This document shows, piece by piece, positions 1-12,283 of a stretch of DNA of 64,000 nt. The translations under genes were made by a program, and so were the position numbers. Every line of letters starts with the position of its first letter. The first letter of the stretch is position 1. The notes under the pieces were generated by a model that was not told where the DNA came from, did no database searches, and saw only the letters and a list, made by a program, of their open reading frames with translations. The DNA is from Solea solea (Eukaryota > Chordata > Actinopteri > Pleuronectiformes > Soleidae). The stretch lies in the NCBI RefSeq assembly GCF_958295425.1, contig NC_081154.1:3693139-3757138 (forward strand). The letters run 5' to 3'.

Positions 1-1749
1 CGATGCTCTGAGCTGCTTTTCTTCTACAGTAAACACGTCTGCCTACAAGTCTTCAGGGGGGTTCAACTAATGGCTTCTCATGAAGACACAAGTGTACGCC
101 ATCGAAAAAGCACTGAAACATTCAAGTCACTCTGACATTCGATTGACTGGAGCTATGCTAATGCGACATGTCAAGTTCACGTCCTCCCCGGCTCCTACTG
201 TAGCGACAAAAAGATTTTTTTTAAATTAGATTCAAACACGCACCGTGAATGTTAAAATGTTAATCCACATGAAGAACACAAACAAACTATTCTCTCATTT
301 GCAAGTCTAAGATGAGAGCGGAAATCCTTGAAAACAAACAGATAGACGGCATCGCAAAGAAAACGGTAATTATCTCTGAAATGCGGGCAGGCGGGGGGGG
401 GGGGTGTTGTCTATCGTAGCGTGTCACCGAGGATGACAGTGCCTGAGGAGCGCTCGAGAGATCACGTCTGCAGCGCTGTCGTTAAGACAGGAGGGGTTTC
501 ACGGCGGCAGGAAAATGTGCTGACAGTATATAAAAACGGAGAACTTGTGCATCAATTCATAATAGTCTTTTTTTTTTTATCTTTTAAATAAACTGCTCAC
601 ACATCATTCCTTCTCCTTCTACTTCAACACATATGTGCATATTCAACATCAAAGTATGACGGAGCGAGGCACATCATTAGCAGAAGACAGAGGCGAGGGA
701 GGATGAAATCATTTAGACGCCGCCGTGGAGAGGGAATTACTACGGCTGTCGGGATGAGGGGAATGGGGGACGGTAGGAGCGGGAAAGACGAGAGGGAGGA
801 CGAAGGAAGGGAGATAGAAAGTGTACAAATGACGGAAAAAATTAAATGTCAACATCTGCGAGAGAGATGATGATTGGAGGGGAATATAAAGACGGGCACA
901 AAGCAAACTACAGAGATGACAAAACCAGATAGTGTTTGTCATGAGTTGACCCGGGCGATGGCTATATTCCTGATAATGCATGCATGTTTTCATGAGATTC
1001 ACCATTTCTCCTCCCAATCATCTCCCATCCTCAGCGATCCTCTCCTCCCCTCTCGAGCGCTCTGATGTCAGCGGGCACGGGCGGCCGAGGCTGACAGGTT
1101 GAACGCAGTAATTGCTAGGGACCAAAGACAAGCCATGTTTAAAACATGACACCGTTATAGGTTGTAGGTTGCACACGTCGCGGTGCGTGGATAACAAGTG
1201 TGTGTGTGTGGGGGGGTTGTTAACGCTCCTGGCAACTTTTTCTGCCTGTTGAACTCTAACTGAATAACTACACGCTTTTTTCTCAAGTTCGTAAAGTCAC
1301 TGGGTTTCTTTGTCTTACGGCAAAAAAACACAATCTGGAGAGTGGCAGTGAGTGAACATTTGCATTAGAAAAGGGGGAAATTGCAGTTTCAAACAGCGCG
1401 GATCTTTTGTGGCTTTTGGCAACATTCCTCACATTAATAATATCAGCGTGCGCTCTCCCTCTCTCTCTCTCTCTCTCTCAGTTAATTGCCGAGATTTGGG
1501 AGCAAAGAGACAAACACGAGGTCTGAGAGCATCACACTGGGTTCTTAACCAAAGTGCTTGCCACGGAAAACAAAAGACAAAACGGAAGAAATTGTTACTC
1601 AAACTCTCTGGTTGAAAACATTCGTCAGTGTCACTAATTTCCCACAGCGATTAGAGTAGAGAGTGTGTAGGATTTAGGGGATGATCTATGAACAGAAATA
1701 TAAGACAATATTTGAATTAATGTTTTCATTCGTGCCCTTGCAGAAATAA

Positions 1750-2012
1750 GACCCGGGTTAGCGACCCGGTCGGAACATGTGTGCACATGGGTATTTTCCA
1801 GGTTCTCCAGTTTCCTCCCACAGTCCAAAAACATGCAGATTTGGGGATTAGGCAAATTGGACACTCTAAATTGACAGTGAGCGTGGATGGTTGTTTGTCT
1901 GTATGTGGCCCTGTGATGGACTGGCGACCTGTCCAGGATGTACCCCGCCTTTTGCCCTATGTCAGCTGGGATTGGCACCAGCACCCCCTTGTGTGGCGTA
2001 TAAAGCGGAGTT
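1750..2012 (+). repeat. L2-like retroposon 3' tail
   Basis: Contains the recurring teleost strings CACAGTCCAAAAACATGCAG, ACTCTAAATTGACAGTGAG, GATGGACTGGCGACCTGTCC and CCCTATGTCAGCTGGGATTG. It ends near a GATAAAGCGG-type sequence. This is the longest of several copies in the window. Confidence 0.6.
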
Positions 2013-2328
2013 AGTTTTCAGACATTTAGTTTCAATTTAGTGTATTACCAGAGTATTGTCAACCCACATGATGGGAGATAAGTCTGTGTGCCTTGCCTCC
2101 TGTGTGTCATGGATGTAGTGATTAGTGGGCGCTCTCGGTTTCCGAACATTACAAAGCTCTGCATATCGTTTCTCAAGTCAGAAAACCCTCAAACACGCAC
2201 ACCTTTGGGGTGTCAGAGATAACAGCTCTATTTCCTTTCCTCCTAAAACCCAATTAGCCAATGTGTGGCCCTCCATAATCGGCCGCGTCCACTTTATTTG
2301 CCTTTGATACAGCGGGCGAGGTGGAGTT

Positions 2329-2352
2329 GGGGGGGGGGGGGGGGGGGGGGGG
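2329..2352 (+). repeat. 24-base G tract
   Basis: Uninterrupted G run in a snx29 intron; its length in the assembly is likely approximate. A shorter C run occurs at 21139-21155. Confidence 0.8.
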
Positions 2353-2700
2353 TGGGCGGGCTTATCGCATCAGTCTTTAAACAGAGCACAGCTCACATCC
2401 CCCCGGCGTCAGTAAGGCAAAGTCAAAGTTTGCCGAAAAACTAAAATAAGCCAGGGTGAGAGAGAGTATACTCTCTTATAGTGTTTGACAGAACGCCACA
2501 CCATGAAAATGAAGGTCAGTCACTGGAGGAACAGCTGAGAAATAATGTGTGAGGTGTGTAGGGCAAACTGATGACCTTTATTCTCTGTGTATGCATCTAT
2601 AAGCATTTCCTGTTTGTGTGGAAAACAGATGGACAGGGACACAGATATGAAATCTAATTTCATACAGTATATGTGTGTGTGTGTGTGTGTGTGTTTTTAC

Positions 2701-5700
2701 CGTCATTGCCCTCGCTCCCCTCTCTCTTCAGCATCTGTACCGCCCCCACATACTTCTTCAACTGGACCTTCAGGACCTCGTTCTCCCTGCAAAAACACAC
2801 ACACACACCTTATAAGTATGGAGGAATAATATTTAAGTGGCAATACACACACAATACACTGCATGCAAGCGATTTAGTATGTAGTTATATTCTATAACAA
2901 TTCTTAATGTGAACATTCTGTACACATTACAGCTCTGAATAATTACTATACGTTATAATAATAACAATAATAGTATTGCAGACAAAAATAAATCAATTAC
3001 GATTGAAGAAACAGGAAGAAAAGAGGAAAAAAATGACACTTGCCAAGTTCTGCAGAGCAGTCTTGATAAGCGGGAGCATCTGGCTTTTTCCACACTCTCA
3101 TCAAAAATGTTCTGCTCACCATTACAGGCAATTTGAATACATTTATAATGATTTATAAAATCTTTAATCACGACTGAGTCACCAAGCACAAATAATGCAT
3201 CGCTGTCACCGGCGATTGTCTTAATACGACGGGTAATTACAGAGTTTAAGATTTTAATAATGTCAATTTGCCCGCCTTTAAATTATAAACAGAGAGAATA
3301 TCACCATGCTCCCATGTGACAGGAGGCCAGTTTTTCTGTCCGATGACTGCAGCTGCAGAGAGACACCGACAGGAAGTTGTTTACTCTGCTTCATGACAGT
3401 ACGATGGCAGACTGGGGGGGGGCGGCATGTGAGAAACACGCTGTGACACTGAGGAGTGCTGAAAATTAAAACACCTGAACTCTAATCCAGGCGACAGGTG
3501 ACGGAGATATATTTACAAAGCTGTGACTTGATTTGTGTTTCAAATTTTCATCGCACCTACAGCACAGTCACTCTCTGTAGTCACTGTAACAGGTGGCGGC
3601 TCGGAGAGAACATCTCTACGCCTGATGTTGACATGAATCCTCTTAATCGCTCACTCACTCATATGTCGTCTAAGGCTTTATCCTCCACACGCGGGTCGTG
3701 GGTAGCTGGAGCCAAAAACCAGCTCGAATGCAGGGCAAACAAGCATTCACTCTCACACTCAGTCTTATGGTGAACATGCAAGCTGCACACAGAAAGGCCC
3801 TCAGTCAAGTGCACTGAGGATTGTTAAAACCAGATCTGTAGAGGGATTGAGGCATATTTGGACATGTATACTCAAACTAGACTGCAAGAACTGCTGCAGA
3901 ATCAGCCCATTAACTGCACGTGAATCTCCAAACACAGAAACAACACATTAAATGTGGATATCATGGCCCCAGTGGCCTAATGGATAGGGCACTGGCCTCC
4001 TAAGGCAGGGATTGTAGGGTTCAAGTTCCACCTGGGGTGCAGAACAGATGCCAATTTACACTGCTTGTGCCTGGCTTCCACATGACTGGGGGTGTGAGGT
4101 TAGGTTTTCTTGCGGTACTTGCACAGAAATACACTTTCTATAATGTAAACACAACAAACGGAGCAGTAATTCTACTGACCGAAGAAACAGGATCATGCTG
4201 GACTTGCAAGGATTCTTCCTGTGACGTATTCAAGTGAAATAGGCGGGTGAAAATCAAGTAAACCGTATTTTCCTACTTCATCGCCCACTTGTGCTGAATT
4301 CTGCTGAATGTATGTGGCTCTGACCTCCCGCAACTAAACGGACCCAACACGCAGACGATACATTGACAAGAATGCATGCCAATGTCTTGTTTGACAAGAA
4401 AGAGTGAAAAAATTACACTGCACATTCAGTATTCTAGAGATCCTTCAATGTACAGCCAGTCATATCAGGTAAAGAGTCTGGGGTAGAAGAGTAGAGCTGA
4501 ACAATTTGGATAAAATAGCTATTCTCAATATTGTGATTATGAATTTTTTTCTTTCCAATCAAATATTCACCTTTAGATTTAAAACAAGATGGAGCATACC
4601 TACCATCAACAACGCCATCAAAATATGAACTATTATACTCCATAATGCAAGGACGAGAACTTAAAAATAAAATCACGTAGTAGTGACGATGATGTAAATG
4701 ACCTTCAATGTTTGTGTTGTCCACAAACCAAAGACATTCAGTTTAGTGTTAATGATTTACTGTTTGGTGCTGGTTTAAGAAATCCACCTCAAACCAGTTA
4801 TCACAACAATTGGCATTGAGTTTAGTCACCAATACATGAATCAATAATTGATTCAAAAGTAGAATGATTGAATTGCAGCCTTCGCAATTTGCTAATATTC
4901 TCAGTCAGATTATTGTCACTTGTAAATTGAGTCGTAGTTAAGAGTCCAGATTGAGCTGCAATCATAAATAAGAACGGTTCAGACGGTGTGTGTGTGTGTG
5001 TGTCACACTGAAGCTGAAGCAGCAGACACAAAGACACAGTGATAAAGAAGCCGAGTGAGAGAAAGAGGCGGTCTCTTTACAAGCCGTTACCGTTTAAACA
5101 TCATCGACTTTGGGGAGGAAATCAATCAGGGTTGGAGTGTGGCTTTATGCCCCTGGCAGTTAAATTTAACAGCCTTTGTCTTTGCTCTGCCGCCATCAAC
5201 CCAAACCTCTCATTTTCAATGGGCTTTTTTGTGTGTGTGTGTGTGCGGTGCCCTGCTTATCAGCCCTCATTCCCGAACAACAAAAGAAGCGCCTGCTGGG
5301 AGATCTCGTGAATCCACATGACGAGCTCTCAGAGGAGCCGTCCACAACGTTGTTATCAGAACCACCCCGCAGCCCAGATACTCTTCCAGCCTGATTAAAT
5401 TAGAGCTAATACACAACACTGGCTCTGAGTGTGTGTGTGTGTGTGTGTGAAGATGCACTGTCTAATTTCTTGTGAAAATGAAAATTGCATCTCTTATAAG
5501 AGCAGGTTGTTCAGGTGTGAGGGAACTGTGTTGTGTTATGTGAAGCTCTTATTAAAATAATCTTTTTGTAGTAAATGTATGCCATTCACTTATTACAACG
5601 GGCTGCGACGATGTATCAATGATTTATCTCATCTCATCTTCTACTGTCTACTGTCTTTCTACTTGATTCTGAGAAGAATCTTCAAAATCAAGTGGTCAGC

Positions 5701-8700
5701 AACCTTGAGCTGTGGGACAGAGAAGAACAAAACCCAGTTGGAAGCCTGATCCTCAAGAGGAAATAGGTCCTGGATGGGGCACACACTTAGGAAGCCGCCA
5801 TCCAGCATTACACACCAGGCCCTAACCTGGAATCCACAGGGCAGACGAAAGAGAGGAAGGCCTCAAAACAGCTGGAGAAGGGACACGGAAGAGGAGAATC
5901 CACGCGCACATATGTAGAACATGCAAACTCCATGCAGAAAAGCTCTTGTTCCAACCAGGTCGCAATTATTAACAGTTAGAATTGTTATTACTACTATGAA
6001 AAATGCAAAAAAATGTGATAGTTGATTGGTTCGAGTTGGTTTGAAGAAAAAAAAGCTAGTTTTCTGATTTCAGCTTTTAAAATGTGAATATCCTCTAGTT
6101 TCTGACACGAAACTTTAACCTCTTGGCTCTATAGCCTTTTCCTATTTCATTCCACCCTGTGTTGTGTTTTATTGTCCTATTTGCATCCCTTGAAAGGTGC
6201 TATACAATTATGGACAAAACAGATTACTGATTGTAAAAACAATTGTTAGGCGCAGCTGAACCTATGAATATGGTAATCGTTTATACACACGGCAACATTT
6301 CCATTCAATCATAATCAATCATTTCATATTAATACATTTCAAAGCACGATTTGTAATTGATAACAATAATCAAACCACTAAAAGGAAAATGAAATTTAAC
6401 AAGTTTGAAGATGATGGGACCAAAGCGACAAAAAGTCACCTGATGAAAGCAGATTTTCATCTCCGTAAGACCCTCCCACTTCCCCATTTCCCACGCTTTT
6501 TCACCAAACCACTTTCACACGTAAATTTTCCACCAGGTCTGATGCGGTCGTAGAAATATGTGAGTTTTGGGGTATGGGAAAACCCTGTTTTAACTTTGAA
6601 ATAAAACAAAAGATGCAAAAAGAACAGTCAAATACAACACAGGGTGGAATAAAATAGGAAAAGGCTAAGAGTCAAGAGGTTATAACCCTCTGAAATATGA
6701 ATGAAATCACTCAGAATTATAACTAGTCCAATATATAAACTGCATGTGATGAGCTTCACACACACACCAGATGTATGTGCTTTGATTGACAGTTGTGTAT
6801 CTCCTGTATATCTATATATACACACACACATACACAACACTGCTTTGCAAGCATAAGAAGGGATTATACAAAAGTTACATCAACCGTAGCATGAGAGGAG
6901 ATTATAGAGACAGACACACACAGCAACAAAATCCAGACCCAGATGAACATCACACCTGCATTTCAACATAAGCCATATGAGCGTTCTCAGGGGAAATTTG
7001 CGGCAGCTGTCGGTTGATATATAGGAGCTGTCAGTGTGACAATGTAAATAAGCAAAGGTTAAGGATGAATATTGCTCTTACAACAGCCCGAGCTGCACGG
7101 CACATACATTTTCAAAGGCAATTTCAGAGCCGACTGATAAAACACGGCTTTCGGGTTCAAAATACACACACATCTGTGTCGTGTCTGATTAACAGCGGCG
7201 GTGTGTCTCGGGTCACGCAGCAGCTCTGACCACCATCGTGTTCAATTACAACAAGGACTGATTCTCTCAAATAATCCTTTTTCTATTCTTTAGTGGTTCA
7301 GGTTTCACAAAATGTAGTTCGTGCTCATTAACAGGGCTGCAACTAACAAATATTGTCATAACCGAGTAATCGTTGGTCCAAAACTGGAAATGATGACGTT
7401 CTCAAATGTCTCGTTTCGTCCACAAACCAAGATGATTCAGTTTTGATGATTTCTTTGTTATACGGAGCAAATAAATCTGAAAATATTCACATTTAAGAAG
7501 CTGAAAAATCAGAGGAACGATGGTAAAAATGGGAAAAAACACTACGATAACCGATAAATCAAAAAAGTTGACGATAGGCGATAGGGATGGCACGATAGCA
7601 CCTTTTTGTGTCCAATTCCATTGGTACCTGTTGTTAAAGCTGTGAACAACACATTTGTGCTGAGTCATTTTTAAAGACATAATCCAACTGTGTAACAAAT
7701 ATAGTACTCCCCCAAAAAGACAAAATAAGCAGCCCAAACATGACTCAGCTAAAATGCTTTTGCTGGTGTTTATTTACATTTTTACAGTCTGTGCATAGTG
7801 AAGCATGCGATATATAAGATTTTTGGATCGTATCGGATTTTACATTGCATTCATTTTGTCCAATATCCGATCTAGGTATCGATTCCCATCCCTAATTGAC
7901 GATTAATTTAGTAACGGATTAATAATCGGTTCGTCGAGTCATTGTTTTCATCCAGGACCTATTTCCTCTTAAGGATCTGGCTTCCAACTGGGTTTTGTCC
8001 TTCTCTGTCCCACAGCTCAAGTTTGTAATTGGGAATGGTCATAAACGGTAAATGCTAAGCAGTCAAATTATCCTCTTTCTTGCAGTGACCTAAAAACACT
8101 TAAACAATCACGTGTTATGAGATGACATAAGCTGCAGGAGGTCAACTTGAAATCGTGACCACAGGTAACGTGCACAGCTCCGTGTGTGGAGCGTCTGAGT
8201 TTGAATATCAACAGTCATTCCTACTCCACCTTTAAGAGACAGACTGTGAGGTAATGATGGTAAAAAGCTAAATAAACTGTGAAAAAACAACTGTGCATTT
8301 GCAAGTAGTAAATATTTAAATATTGTGTGAGCTGAAGTCTATGAATGCTCTTTGCATAAAACCAATAATGTAACAGAAAAGCAGAAAGAGCAAGTTGGAG
8401 AGACAAAAAAGAAAAACTCCTCACAGTAATTACTTATGTTGACTTGATTCCCAGAGGTCTTTTTGTCTTCTTCCTCGCTACAATTCTCCCATCCCCTCCC
8501 TCCATTCTCCCTGTGTTCAGTAGCCATCTTAACGTGCAATAAACATCGCTAAATTGGCTGTTCTTCAGGTACACTCCGGCTTTGTTTGGAAGGAGTAAAT
8601 GAGAAGTACAAAGATGCCCTCAGAGACAGTCGGCGCAGGAGCTGAGTTAATGCTCTTGAGTGCAATTTACCACAAAAACCTCTTAAAAGAAACACTTCAA

Positions 8701-11700
8701 AAACGCACTCTTGTGTCAGACTTCCAAAAGTCCAGTGCTTGAATTTGTATAAACTCACAAAAAAAACACAAGGCTGGGCTAGGCTAGGCTACGGTGCAGG
8801 GCCCGCTTGTTGGAGATGGAGAATGAATGCATCCCCGAAGAGGTTTGACACAAACGACTTCCCAGACAAAGAAAAGAGCGAGCCTGAACACTCCCAACGA
8901 GTAAAACTAGACAAACTTCACGGCTGCTCCTCTCTGCCACTTCTTAGATGAGCCACACCAGACTGTCTTGAGGAAAGATGGCAGCTCTGCCAGCTAAGAA
9001 AAAGGCATCTGCTCCCATTTCTTGTGGGTTTGAGCATGCGTGTGTGTGTGTGTGTGAGCCTGTGTCCGCCTGTCCAAACACCCCCTCACACTATGACGAG
9101 GTACCACTTCCTGGCCCAAGCCCACTTGACTGGCTGCTTTCCTATCTTCATGTTGTGAGAGGCCTGCTCTGCCAACTGATGTCTAAATAGGGAGAAGAAT
9201 TGGTTGTGAAGAGTGTGTGTGTGTGTACTTGTATTTGTTCTGGCATAAACACAGAACTTGTCAGAACCAGCAGTGTCCTCATGGAGACCAAAACCTGGTC
9301 CTAATGACACAGAACCTCATTTCTGAGCAAGTGGTTTAAGTTTAGGGGTAAGATTTCAATTGGTTGACTGGTTCTGGACGTCTGCATGAACCTGTGTGTT
9401 CTTGTTTTTATATTTTACACATTTAAAGGCCTTTTTCAGGGTTAAGACCTGGTTTGGGGATTAGGGTTAGAATTGGGTTTAGGTTAGGGTAAGTGGCTAT
9501 GGAATGCATTGCACCTATGATGTGACTAAGACCAGTCTTGTATAAAGTACCTTAAATGTATTTTACTTGAGTAAAAGTGCAAGTATCTTTCACAGAATAT
9601 GACTTTGGTAGAAGTTGAAGTCACTTATTTTTATAATATTACTTAAGTAAAAGTATGGCATTTACTGCACTTAAGTCATTTTCTTATATAAAATGAACTT
9701 TAGAAGTAAAAGTGGGTTCAATTCCTTGAGCAAGACACTTGTTAAAGTGTGTGAATGAGTGAAAACTACAGTGTAAAGCAGCTCAATGAGACTAGAAAAG
9801 CTCCATATAAATACAGTCCATAATACCAACTTTTCTTCTTCTGATTCTATTTGATAGTAACAACTAACAAAGATAGCTAGAGGAAACGTAGTGGAGTAAA
9901 AGTTGCTAGAAATACAAATAACAAAGTAAAGTACAGAAACGTGAATTTTGTACATAAGTACAGTAATGGAGTATATGTACTTTGTTACATTACAACCCTG
10001 ACTATGTCCACTTTGTACTTTATACATAGTCAAATTATAAAGTGGACATCGTATTCATGTCACTGGTTTTATTCTCTAAATGGGAACATATTTTATTTAA
10101 TTAGTGATTGAGACCATTAACTCCTGAGCAAAGTGTTGATAAGACGTCATAAATCAAATGAGAAACAGGCAAATGTTTGTGCTGTAGTTCCTACATTGCT
10201 TTAAAGTGAGTGCATGTACGTATTGAGTTGAATGTGCAGTAAGATTTCCGGCTGGAAGGCGCGGATGTGAACTGCTCTGTGTCACCGTGCGAGTGAGGGT
10301 CTTACGTGTTCATGTTATATTTGGACGGATGCTTGAATAAGGGTCCAGCTGTACATCTTGAGTTTTGTGTGTGAGTAACATAGCGATTGAGAATGAGCGC
10401 AGCAGGCAGAGGCTCGTTTTAGCCCACTCCCCTCTGCCGGAGTTTACGTCAGCCCGAAAAAATCTATCTATGGTGACTCGCTCATTCTCTGCCGCCTCCG
10501 CATAAAAGCCGGGCTCAGTCTCACACACACACACACACACACGAATGGCAGCACTTAGCTCAAACAGCAAGACCATCCTGATTCTGGTTAAAGTGCCTAA
10601 TATCAGTGCCCATTAACTGCGTCACATGGCTTCTTAAAGAGATGTGACAGCAGTGGAAGTGCTGGAGTTGGTGAAGGTCAAAGAGGACGCCAACCGTGTT
10701 AGGATGTTACCGTTGGGGTGTCAGATTTTAAGATCAGGCTTCCTGGCTCCCGGTTCACCCTCAGTGCGACGAGAAGCACAAAGGAATTGTGGGATACATA
10801 GCAACCGTTGCCAGTAGCCCCTTCTTACTGAATGATTCTTCTGACAGCTTTCAGCGCTCACTCAGTGGCTAGCTGCTCCTTCGGTGATATTTATAGCCGC
10901 TATTGATCGAGGCAGATTTGGCTGAGAAGGGAAAAGCAGCACTTGAGATTTAGCGCGCGGACAATAGCGCCGAGTGTGAGTCTGCGTGTGCACTCAGACT
11001 CAGACGTGTGGACTGTATGTCACAGTCGCCCGCAGAGAGCGCAGGGCAAACGTGACGCCATCACTCACTTCTTCCTGGAGCAGTCTCCCCCACCTCCCCC
11101 CCCGCGCTCTCTCTCACCATTTGCACTTTAACGTGCTTCATGTGACAAGGAAATCATCAACTCTTGGCGGCGTCCACCGCAGACTACGAGATCATCAGCT
11201 GCAGCCGTCCCTTAACACGTAGCAACTTTGATTAGCTGGATCAATCCTAGCAGGTGGCTTGGCTTACTGTAGGAGGCTACTATCTGAACACAGACTCGCT
11301 GAGACTGCTGAAGGATGACTAATCCTCTATTTAAAGGGCTCGGGGCTCAACTGAAGACTCCTGGCATACAGGAAATCAATTGTCGATGCCGGGGTGACGC
11401 AAATTCACTTTCAGGGGAAACAGTGTGGCTCACTTAGAGGGACAAAAAAAGTGTGTGAGCAAAGTGTGTTTCATCTAGAAATTAACAATCCACAATGAGC
11501 GTGCCAATAATTTTCAATCAAGAGGAGACCTAACACTGATACTTGGAGAAACGCAGTCCCTCTTCCTGTCTAGGTTTAGCAGTAATTACTGTGATTATGT
11601 GCATAACAGCGACGCAGCTACTGTAGGCACACAGCACAGTCAGCAGCAACAAAGCAGAAGGTCCTTTGCACTGTAACAGCTTTTATAAAATGTCTAATGG

Positions 11701-12242
11701 TGTTGTTGGACAGCAGCTAGTAGTGGAAACTTAAAAACACAGTATGTAATCTCTGCCACTAGGGGTCACCTCTTTGGAACTTTGTAACTTCACAGTTCGG
11801 CTACATATTGACCCAAACAGGACAAGGTTCAAACACTGGATGTTTGGCGACTGCTGTATGTCACAACCAAGTTCTCCGTAACTTTTCGTGGGCCTTTATT
11901 TTTTGTTTTCAGTCATATTTCATCCCGTTAGCAGCCATTTCTATTTTCTGTTCATGATAAGTAGATAAAATGTTGACAGAATCAGTCTATGGAAAGCTTA
12001 ATTCATCTTAATCTCCCTCACTGTGTGCAGAAATGATCACATTGATGTACTCAGGTTTCCCACACCTTGGTTGACATCAAATTCAAGGACTTTCCAGGAC
12101 CAATTCCCTCAAATACAAGTACTGAATGTGCCGAATGCATTCGGACAAGTGATTGTCCTTGGAAACTTGGTCAACGTCAGGGTTTGTAACTTTCTTAGGT
12201 GAGCCAGGCATCACGTCGTCATTGTCTCTCTCTCTCTCTCTA

Positions 12243-12283
<41 letters not shown>

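Larger units (their letters stand above)
1..2700. other. snx29 intronic DNA left of the last visible exon
   Basis: No exon of snx29 or of any other gene is recognisable here. It holds a G tract, short microsatellites and one L2-like 3' tail (listed separately). Confidence 0.6.

Noticed and set aside
1..2700. PX-domain exons of snx29
   Set aside because: Expected next in order but no matching frame with splice borders was found; they must lie left of the window.
9465..9500. GGGTTAG-rich stretch resembling telomere repeats
   Set aside because: Units are irregular and belong to a dispersed repeat with a second copy at 15.3 kb; not an interstitial telomere.
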